DNA of 64,000 nt, from contig NC_088775.1 of NCBI RefSeq assembly GCF_954871325.1, positions 43,935,561 through 43,999,560 of the forward strand, written 5' to 3'. Shown one piece after another: positions 55,611 through 64,000 of this stretch. The DNA comes from Gordionus sp. m RMFG-2023. Taxonomy: Eukaryota; Nematomorpha; Gordioida; Chordodea; Parachordodidae. The notes beneath the pieces were generated by a model that had not been told where the DNA came from, made no database searches, and saw only the letters and a list, made by a program, of their open reading frames with translations. The position numbers were made by a program, and so were the translations under genes. How positions within the stretch are numbered: the first letter of the stretch is position 1; every line of letters begins with the position of its first letter.

Positions 55611-57901
55611 TATAAGTTTTAATATATTTTTTAAACGTTTTAAATATTTGAAATTGAAAATAAAATTGAAATAAAAAAAATGATGCGTTACATAAATGAT
55701 TTATAAAGTAACTTATAATGTATCTAGTTACTTTTCAAGAGTAACCTTTAATACACTAGTGATTAGTTCTAATAAATTCTTAATGTTTCGAAAAAAATTA
55801 TTTCCATTATCCTCCCCCCCTCGCCCCCCCCCCCCCCCCGTAAAAAATTCCTGGCTACGTACCTGAGAGATTTTATTATATTAAAATAACCAAAGATATA
55901 AATCATTAATTGAATTTGATCCACTTCGACTATTTCTACTTGATAGTATTAATAACTTCTTTTTTTATATCTCGAAAATAATTTTTAAAAATATCCTTAA
56001 AATTATATATAACTTTTTTACGACTAAAACTCGAGTCGTGAGTCATAAAATAGGAATTAACATTACTACAATTTAATCTAATATTTAAATTAGAGAAGTT
56101 TTATTTATTTTTTCTTCTTTGAACAGATGCCAATATTCGTCAATTTAAAAAATATAGTTTCTCCACTGTTTTTCTGATTTGCTTTGAAACAACTAAGTAA
56201 ATAAAAAAAATTAAAAGGGTTACAAAAAAAAAATCCCAAAAAATTATCAAACAAAGGAGAAAAAAAATGAAATCAAAATGAACAAAAGAGGGAAATACAA
56301 TCAAAACCACCTCCCATTTTCAATGATGATCTTATTGCCCTCCCCCGGGTAGAAGTTGTTGGCTGGGATCTCACCCCATAAAGCCCCCCCCCCCACCCTC
56401 CCATTTCCCAATGTTGTATCAAGTTCTAGTGACTATTGCAGTAATGCAGGAGGGGAAGGGGAGAGCGGAATCTGCCTTTCCTATGAGAAAATGCAAAATT
56501 GTTAAAAATTATTGCAAATTTTTTATTTTCACAATCGTTTATATAAAATTTTAAAAATAAAATAAATTTAACAATAAAAATAAAATTGCCCCCCCCCCCC
56601 TTCATTATTTCCCCCATTTGTCTTTATTTTTTAAAATTTTTTATATTGTTATTATTTCATTACTTTTTCCAGGGGAATTTCGTTGATGGTATAGAGAGCC
56701 CGGGTCCGTGGCGTGATTTCTACCCTCTATCGTTGCTAACAACAATTTACATGTTGACAGCACAATCAAATCAACCCACAAAATCTTGATATGAATCGCT
56801 AAAAAACAAAGATAATTCAGCAAAATAATTAAAACAATAAGTCTTTTATATTATAAATTGAATAAAATATATAGTTGTAAAATATACTTTATTATAAAAT
56901 CCATTCTACTTTGTCGCAGACTACCGACAAAATTAACTTAATTTTAATTAAAAAAATTAATAAAAGGGAAATTTTGTTAAAAAAATTATTAATTTATTTT
57001 ACAGCTAGGTCTAGGGGGAAAAATCATATAAATTAAAGTGATAAAATCTTAGTTTTTTTATATGATAATAGTTATAATGTTGTAATTTACTAAAAATTGA
57101 CTAAATTTTATAAAACTCGTTAATAATACACTATCCCCGCATTCGTATTGGATAGTAGCCATCTCTTTAACTTTTGCTAAATGTTGATACTGATTTTTTT
57201 TTTATAAAAGGAGGTTTCAAAAAATGGGGCAAACAAGAATCAATGTATAAACTAGGGATGAGAGGCATTAACCTAACATCCAATCCATTATATTACTAGG
57301 ATGCTTCTTTAAATTATTCATAAAAAAGTAAATATTTATTTTTTAAATCTAACGACTCAATTTTATTAAACCTTTTTACCCTCATCCCTGCTGACTAGTT
57401 ACCATTTCTCTAATCCTTGGCTAACTTATCATGCCGACTAGCTTAAGCAAATGGGGTCGTAGAAAATAGTTCCCAACGGAATCGAACATCCTTTATTTCA
57501 CTTGATTCTCAACCCACTGACACCCACTATTTGTCATTAAAGAAACAATTTCTTTTGTATCATTAATTATTTAAAAAACGGCAAATAATTTTCATTCAAA
57601 AAAGTTTTCTTTGTAGTTTCAAACTGTTATGTTCACAGGTTTTTATAAAATTTATGCAAAAAAGTACATATTGGCTACGAAATTATCTTTAGTCAAATAT
57701 TTTTTTAGCGAAGAAAGATTGATACAGAAGTGTGGAAGAAATTAATATTTTTTTAAGAACTTCTCCTAGATATAGATACATTTTTATTAAACTTCTTAAT
57801 TTAGGATTCTATTGTTAAAATTCAAATTTCATATAAATTTATAATTAAAATAATGATTGTTAGATTTTAATAATTAATTTACAATATATATAATTAAATG
57901 A
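55611..57901. other. AT-rich DNA with several poly-C/poly-G tracts
   Basis: C runs lie near 55579-55589, 55815-55840, 56386-56394 and 56588-56599. CCTGGCTACGTACCTGAG at about 55850 looks like a hAT right end of the kind seen at 17640. 57120-57540 is slightly less AT-rich without coding content. No gene or RNA is visible. Confidence 0.5.
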
Positions 57902-58678
57902 TTATAAATTAGTGATCTGCATCGGGCCTAATTTTTCAAGCCCGGCCAGAATTTTTTTACGAAATTTATTTTATTTGTTCCTAAAAGCGTGACCCGAAAT
58001 AAAAATAAAAAGTAATTCGCCCGGCCCAAATTTATAGGAAATTTAATATCTTTTTTGATTGTAAAAAAAATATTCTACAAATAAAAAATATTAACGCCTT
58101 GTTTCTTGCAAGAATATTAATACAATTTATTTGATCAAATGTAGATGTCATATTTAAAAATTCAAGCCCGAACCGAATTATTTAAAAAAAATAGACTTGG
58201 GGCTCGGGCCGCTCACAGCAGAGATCTTCATGGGCCGGGTATGGGCCTACTATCATATTTTCTAGCGAATCTGGGTTTAAAAAAAAATTTTTTATGGCTC
58301 AAATTATTAAATTTAAATTTAGATTATTTAAAACAGTTGTTAATTTAATGAAATATTCCTTTTTTCTTCTAATAATAATAAATTTCAGTTGTAAACAAAA
58401 TGATTGCCTAAATATATTTAAATATTGTTAATTTTCATGAAATAAAAAAAATAAAATTTTTGTATATAGGTTTGGGCTGGGCTTGAGAAATTTTTATGAA
58501 ACTTATTATGGGCTTGGGTCGGGTTTGGGGAATTTTTTTTAACATTAAATATGGGCCGGGCTTGGGCCAAAAAAATTTTTTTACTGCAGGCCTGGGCCGG
58601 GCTTGGTCAATAAATTAAGGCCCATGAAGGTCTATGGTTCATGGGCCTAGCCGTGATTTGTAGATCTCGATTATAAAT
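57902..58678. mobile_element. hAT MITE, TAGTGATCTGCA family, copy 2
   Basis: The element is 57910-58670. Its left end TAGTGATCTGCA and right end (complement) TCGAGATCTACA match at 9 of 12. Perfect duplications TTATAAAT lie at 57902-57909 and 58671-58678. Subterminal blocks are GGGCCGGGCTTGGGCC-like on the right and CGGGCCTAATTTTTCAAGCC on the left. There is no real coding content. Confidence 0.92.
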
Positions 58679-58842
58679 AATTGTTAGATTTTAATAATAA
58701 AACATTCTCAAAATTTTGATCAAAGGGACCCCATTTTATCTGTAAATTTTTAGCCATATTTTATGAAGAGCTTTATATTGGTATAATCATTAAATATCAA
58801 AATTTCAACAGTAATTTTTATTAAAATCATTTAAAAGAGTGT

Positions 58843-60518
58843 CAAAATTTTAGAGTTGTTAAGGTAACTAGTTACATTTTTGCTAAAAAATAACTGTAAC
58901 TAGTTATATTTTTACCAATGTAACTGCCAAAAATAACAAGTTACTTTTAAAAATATGTATGTATAAATCTAAATAAAGGAAGATAATGATTCAGATATTG
59001 AATACATTCAATAGAAGATATGTCTTCCTCTGGGCTAACCATTATAATATAAATGACTTCGGCTACCTTCCCAGGCATCGAAGATGATCCTGTCACACAT
59101 TAAACTTAGTGGCAACACAAGATGCCAATAAAATATTTTTAAACAATGTGGATTATAGGAAAGTGTATAAGGTTGCTATATCTAAATGTCAACGTTTGTG
59201 GAATACACAAAACAAATCTGGGCCATCAGCTGAGCTAATTAAAAGAGATTACATTCACAGCTGCCATATCCCATTGTAACAAGATGGGGTTCTTTTTATA
59301 CATCTTTATCTAAAATATTATCACTTATAAATGAAATGCCTTTGGATTTCGATTTATTATGTGATGAATTAGAATTGTGTAGATTTACATCACAAGATCG
59401 TGATTTTTTTAAAGAATATTGCAGTGTAAATTTAAATACAAATAATTTACAATTAAAAAAATTAGATTATGCAACCAGTAGCTAAAGCTATTGATATACT
59501 AGAAGGTGAAAAATATATGTATTTAGGTTATTATACCCCAACAATAACACAGATACGTATCTGTCTGGAAGGTGTTCAAGAATTAAAATATTGTCAACCT
59601 TTAAAATGCTATATTAGCTAAAAAAGGTACCTTAAATTAAATAATTATTTATAAATTGATAATACAATGATATAGGTTTTATGATCTTTATGATAATGAT
59701 AACATAATTGCTGCTATTCTTCATCCACTATTTAAAACTGATTGGCCTTGGATAAGACAAGAAAAGAATAGATCAAAAAAGATGAAATTTTTAAATTTAA
59801 TACCTCGCGGTGAATCTAACACAAATGGCTTATGTTCGCAACAAACATCATTTGATGTAGTTGGATTTTTTAATTTAAAGCGTCAAAATATTATTGATAA
59901 TGATGAATTTATTGAAAATTTTTTCAAATCCAATAACACATTATCTTTATATGACGATTTTCCAAATATAAAAATACTCTTATTAAATATAATGTTGTTA
60001 TTACATCAAGTGCTCCTGTAGAGCGTTTATTCAATCTAGGGAAGCTCATCTTTGGAGAGAAACGAGCGCGTCTCCTAGATAAAAATTTTGAAATCCAATT
60101 GTTGTTAAAAGCAAATAAACATTTATTAAACTCAAATTTTAATGAAAAATAAATATGTTTTTTTTTCAATGCAAATATATAGGATATTTTTATTCGATGT
60201 AAATATAAATATTCTATTATCCGATATTTTTTTCGGTTTACTTATTTTTTTATATAAATAAATTGTATATTTTTTTTAAACAAATGATTATAATTTGTAT
60301 ATCATAATTTTTTTATATAAAATAAATTCGTTCAGTAAATAAATGTGTTATATGAATGATGTATAAAGTAACTTATAATGTAGTTACTTTTGAAAAATAA
60401 CTGTAACCAATAACTAGTTACATTTTAAAATGTAACACTGTAACTAGTTATATTTTTGCCAATTTAACTAGTAAATGTAACTAGTTATGTTTCAAAAGTA
60501 GCTTTAACAACAAAATTT
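58843..60518 (+). mobile_element. hAT transposon with GTAACTAGTTAC subterminal palindromes and 8-bp TSD
   Basis: Perfect duplications CAAAATTT lie at 58843-58850 and 60511-60518. The left end reads TAGAGTTGTTAAGG. The right end (complement) reads TTGTTAAAGC and seems to lack the outermost four or five bases. GTAACTAGTTAC-type palindromes (TGTAACTAGTTAT, AATAACTAGTTACAT and variants) occur about twice on the left and at least four times on the right. A broken transposase fills the centre. Confidence 0.92.
59040..60151 (+). pseudogene. hAT transposase remnant
   Basis: Blocks in order are a start-like TSATFPGIEDDPV (about 59055), then YKVAISKCQRLWNTQNKSGP with SAELIK (about 59180-59245). RDFFKEYCSVNLNTNNLQL follows at about 59400-59455, then KAIDILEGEKYMYLGYYTPT and ITQIRICLEGVQ (about 59480-59580). 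IIAAILHPLFKTDWPW lies at about 59705-59755. The C-terminal block SSAPVERLFNLGKLIFGEKR, then ARLLDKNFEIQLLLKANKHL ends at 60151. Several frameshifts separate them, and the N-terminal zinc finger and catalytic region are largely gone. The internally deleted relative at 49130-49452 shares both ends of the gene. Confidence 0.85.
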
Positions 60519-60625
60519 ATATAAATATTTATATCAAATAAGTGGTGACCAAAAAATCTCTAATAAATTGCATTTATTAGAGATTGTTTAGAAATATTGA
60601 TATTTTTATATATATTTTTAAATGA

Positions 60626-61697
60626 ATATAAATTAGTGTTGTAAACGAATGCGTTCAAAATGAACGCGTTCGTGAACGAAGTTCGTTTTTTTGAAAAAAG
60701 GTGATGAACGGCGTTCCTTTTTTTTTGACGAACTTTGAACGTGAACGCGTTCCTTTTCTTTGATGAACGCGTTCAATTTTACGTTCGTTCAATTTTAAAA
60801 ACACTTTTTATTTTTATTTATTTGAAAAATTAATATTAATCCGCATTTTTTAACAAAAAAGTCTTATATTTTTTAATCAGCTGTTTTTACTTTTTCCTCT
60901 TTCATATTGCAATTAACGTACCATAACGTGCTACTGCTAGAGAAGATAAGATTAAAGTTTATTAATTTGAATATTTTATATTTTAATTTAATAGATTAGC
61001 ATTTGCATGGATATAAATATTTCATCATCAGATTCTGAGAATCAAAATTCAATATTAGATGAATTAGAATTACCATGGCCCAAATATCAAAAATATTTCA
61101 CTCTAAAATCAATTCCGAGATGTCCTTTTTTTTGACGAGGAAGAAGAGGGCAGATTGGAGGATGATAACATAGCTCAATTTTTTGAAACAATGGATAAAA
61201 CATTAAATGTTTTTAATAAATTCCCCCTTTTAAAAGAATTATTTATCAAGTATAACACCGCAATCCCTTCATCTGCCCCTGTTGAGCGAGTTTTTAGTAT
61301 AGCTAACGCTGTATTAACTGACAAGCGTTCATGCCTATCAGATGAGAATTTTGAAAAGCAATTATTATTAAAAATTAATAAGAAAATTTTTTTATAAATT
61401 TATTTTTTTATCGCTCTATTATATTGTATTTATAATTATATTATCAAAATAAAACTATGATTTTTTATCATGGCAAATATATTGTGTTGAAAAATATAAG
61501 GCATTTATTTATATCAAATTAAATTTTAAAAAAAAATTTATCATAAAATTTTGAACGTATGAACGCGTTCATGAACTTGAACGCGTTCCTTTTTTTTGAA
61601 TTTGAATTTGAACGTGAACGCGTTCGATTTTTGTCAATGAACTTTGAACGCGAACGCGTTCGATTTTTTAAAAAATGTTTACAGCACTAATATAAAT
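60626..61697 (+). mobile_element. hAT transposon (internally deleted) with GAACGCGTTC subterminal palindromes and 8-bp TSD
   Basis: The element is 60634-61689. It starts TAGTGTTGTAAAC and ends with the complement of TAGTGCTGTAAAC (12 of 13). Perfect duplications ATATAAAT lie at 60626-60633 and 61690-61697. The 10-bp palindrome GAACGCGTTC or a one-base variant occurs about four times on each side, along with GAACTTTGAACG spacers. A short transposase remnant lies inside. Confidence 0.96.
61009..61397 (+). pseudogene. Internally deleted hAT transposase: N-terminus fused to dimerisation domain
   Basis: The frame opens MDINISSSDSENQNSILDEL and ELPWPKYQKYFTLKS (61009 to about 61110), then changes frame and continues FFDEEEEGRLEDDNIAQFFE and KFPLLKELFIKYNTAIPSSA. 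It ends PVERVFSIANAVLTDKRSCL, SDENFEKQLLLKINKKIFL at 61397. The KYFTL start matches the hAT at 22030-25607 and the end is the standard hAT dimerisation domain. The zinc finger and the whole catalytic region are missing, so the element can only move in trans. Confidence 0.85.
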
Positions 61698-62174
61698 AAA
61701 ATAAATTATGATGTAAAATAAAATTTACCATTTTGTGGTCACCCATTCGGTAAAATAATATATATTTGGTTAATTTTTCTAATGAAATAAGCTCAAACAT
61801 ATTATAAAAGGATTCAAATATTATTTTTAATATATAAAAAGGGTAAAATAAAATCATCAAAATTTTATAAAGTGTCTAAAAATAGATATAGATTAAAATG
61901 ATACAGATACCGATACTTTTTATAAAAGTGTATCTAGGTCGCATACAACATTTATTTATCTCGATACTATATCTAGATATTTCAATAACTAACAATATAT
62001 ATAACAAATTTTTATGTTATTATAAAGTAAAATGTGTTGTTTCGTAGATTTTTAGGAATTTTTCACGCACATTTTTAAATAAAAGAATAAATTTCTGAGA
62101 TGATTTTATAGAATTGACTTTATCATTTTTTTTACAAAAATGAGAGCAAATTTTCGTTGAGATATTAATATAAA
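61698..62174. other. AT-rich DNA with GATAC words
   Basis: 61895-61985 repeats GATACAGATACCGATAC, GTATCTAGG and GATACTATATCTAGATAT, resembling subterminal sequence of the GATACTAGTATC hAT family at 26.6 and 31.9 kb. No gene is seen. Confidence 0.45.
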
Positions 62175-63735
62175 CAGGGGCTGACTGGCCATAAGACCAG
62201 GTGGGCATTTTGCCCACGAGGCCATGAGAAAATGTCGATTTTTGAGGCTGATCAGAGGAAAATATCAAAAAAGAGGCCGATTAGAAAAAAATAAATTATT
62301 ATGTTCACATTATGTTCTCTTATCATGTATTTATTTTTAATGATATCTCTATGATTTGAATAGCACATTCCTTGACAATTGTCATGTCGTTTGCTATAAT
62401 TTAATGCATAAAATACCAGTAACGTCGCTTGACGCTATACATCATTACCACATTCTTTCCTTTGTTTTTTTTCAAATGAAGTAAAAACGCTTCCGTTTGA
62501 GTAGAGTGAAAGCTAAGTTTTAATTAATTCATTGTATAACATTTTTATACATTGATTTATTGTAGAAATAATATAGGCAACATTTCTTGTTCTTAATTAA
62601 TTGAAATCAAATAAAATCCAGGTCGGTGAATCAGATAAAAGGATGGATCCTTGGGTGAAACAGAATAATTCATCTGGCCAAAATAAGTTGAGAAAGCTGC
62701 AAAAAATAGGTTAGATAAAGTGGTGGGAACGTGAAAAAGCCCTTAGAGGATATATGGTAAAGAGAGCTTGCTCCCAATAACGATAAATGCACTTCAATTT
62801 ATAATAGATAATAAATCATTTGAGACAAAATTTGATAATTTATGTAAATTTAAGACTTTAAGTATATATATATGGAAATTTTTGAAATAATTGTGCCACT
62901 GTCATATCTTCAAACTAAAAAATTAGGTACTTTGTCAGCATGGAAAATGATTCGATTCAAAATAAAGCAACAAAATGGCTTCTAATTTAAATGAAACACT
63001 TTAATATTTAAAGCTCCCGGAGAGTATAAGGGTACAGAATGCTCTGCCAAGAAATCGAATATGACGAGCGAAGAGAATATATAGTGACAAATGCTAAGAT
63101 AAAGGTCCTCAAGAATCGATTGATCTTTATAGGTTCGGAGTTATTCGTCCTATAATTGATCAAATTATAAACAGCGTGTCGGAACGGCTCTCTGCGAATT
63201 GAGAGCTTTTTTTGAATGTGCAATATTTGCATCCTAGACATTTTGATGAAATAAATAGTAAAGATATATATATTGAGTGTTAAATTACGTAACGAATAAT
63301 GTTCATTTGCCAGTGTATTCAAAGATTTGGTAGAATTTAATGAAATGGACGGTGATCGTATGTACAAATGAGGAGTCAAATGAAGAAGATGGAATATTCC
63401 AATATGATAATAACTCAGAGTATCATAATAAATGTAACAAGTGTTTAATATGTGTGTATGAAATTTTTAAAAGATGCAATATGCATAGAAGTGACATTAA
63501 TTTATTTTTGGCATATGAATGCATTTTAACTTTGTCATTTACGCAGATTATTTGCGCGAAAACATTTTGTAAATTAAAAATTATAAAAATAAGCTGAGAG
63601 CTAATATTGGCCATAAAAATTAGAAGCGTTTGTCAGTTGAATGAGAACCATTAGCGCAGATTGAACTAAAAGATATTCTTGTATATTTGCGCAAAGGTTC
63701 AAAGTTAATGAGAGATTTATATATATTTCCTTAAT
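62175..63735 (+). mobile_element. hAT element (ZMYM1-like), left end and eroded transposase; right end not found
   Basis: The left end CAGGGGCTGACTGGCCAT at 62175 is a common hAT terminus, with GGCCA and GAGGCCGA words inside it. No complementary right end is visible before base 64000, so the element either lost it or continues beyond the window. Confidence 0.65.
62644..63735 (+). pseudogene. hAT transposase remnant (ZMYM1/DUF4371-like)
   Basis: Translated scraps in order are a start MDPWVKQNNSSGQNKLRKLQ (62644), then GVIRPIIDQIINSVSERLSA and LNVQYLHPRHFDEINSKDIY (about 63135-63275). EESNEEDGIFQYDNNSEYHN, CLICVYEIFKRC and the C-terminal ILTLSFTQIICAKTFCKLKI (about 63370-63590) follow. KNKLRANIGH and a trailing ADxTKRYS region close it. 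The C-terminal pattern corresponds to the ERSFSKLKxIKxxLRxxM block of ZMYM1-like hATs, with the ERS replaced. Many stops are present and most of the protein is deleted or unreadable. Confidence 0.6.
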
Positions 63736-64000
63736 TCTTTTATTTGAATTTTATTACATTATGATCGGTGCCTGATTTTATAAGTGCAGCAATTTTATAC
63801 GCTGTAATATTGTATAACTGCAATAATTTTATATGTGTAATTAATTGATTTAATATATTGAGTACGTATTTTTTTTTATATTTAACATGTGATGTATGAT
63901 TTGATTTATAATGCAATATCGTTATAAATCTAATATAAAATATATATGTGCAATGAATATTATTTTATATTGGCAATGAATATGATTTTAGATGTGCATT
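63736..64000. other. AT-rich non-genic DNA at the window edge
   Basis: No gene is seen. A few TGCAATAATTTTATATG and GGCAATGAATATGATTTTA words recur, but no array can be defined. Confidence 0.4.

Noticed and set aside
63008-63614. Minus-strand frames of 123 and 63 residues near the right edge
   Set aside because: The plus strand here reads as a decayed ZMYM1-like hAT transposase; the minus frames are its shadows.
1-64000. tRNA, rRNA, snRNA, riboswitch or telomeric repeats
   Set aside because: I looked for cloverleaf boxes, conserved rRNA words and short G-rich telomere units on both strands and found none convincing; covariance-model searches could not be run.

Overview
The window is about three-quarters A+T and reads as nuclear DNA of a small-intron invertebrate animal. 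Evidence for this is one clearly intact host gene, an ERp44-type ER thioredoxin-fold protein (a family known from animals), transposase remnants with 40-48 bp GT-AG introns, and a dense layer of hAT, P/THAP, LINE and Ty3/Gypsy relics. No species can be named from the sequence. I saw no tRNA, rRNA, CRISPR or bacterial-style operon.

Layout. 1-7.2 kb: AT-rich DNA with a hAT right end, CCGGGCC-rich hAT MITEs and an (AAAAG)n tract. 7.2-14.2 kb: pieces of two Ty3/Gypsy fossils separated by a minus-strand LINE (reverse transcriptase plus restriction-like endonuclease). 15.2-17.0 kb: a ZMYM1-like hAT carrying a hAT MITE. 18.2-21.2 kb: a hAT element with inverted-duplicated internal sequence. 22.0-25.6 kb: a minus-strand hAT whose transposase gene is split by a gag-only LTR element. 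26.5-32.0 kb: a nest in which a degraded hAT with GATACTAGTATC motifs holds a P/THAP-type composite, which itself holds two fold-back hAT MITEs, plus another non-autonomous hAT. 32.66-34.13 kb: the ERp44 gene. 37.0-39.4 kb: a DNA transposon with about 700-bp terminal inverted repeats, with a partial second copy at 41.8-42.8 kb. 44.3-45.9 kb: two degenerate minisatellites. 46.3-49.1 kb: a minus-strand LTR element reduced to gag and protease. 49.45-54.86 kb: a nearly full-length Ty3/Gypsy fossil with 98%-like LTRs, inserted into a hAT remnant. 54.9-55.6 kb: a second LINE C-terminus. 57.9-63.7 kb: four more hAT elements.

The strongest unifying signal is that hAT elements here can be bounded exactly by 8-bp target duplications (eleven cases). 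Five of the families share a terminal core close to YAGNGTTGTNNA, yet each carries its own multi-copy, usually palindromic subterminal motif (GAACGCGTTC, GTAACTAGTTAC, GAGTCGACTC, GATCTTCAAAGATC, GGATCG). Two unrelated DNA transposons have an inverted, fold-back internal organisation. Apart from ERp44 and two weak candidate exons behind it, I see no convincing host gene.
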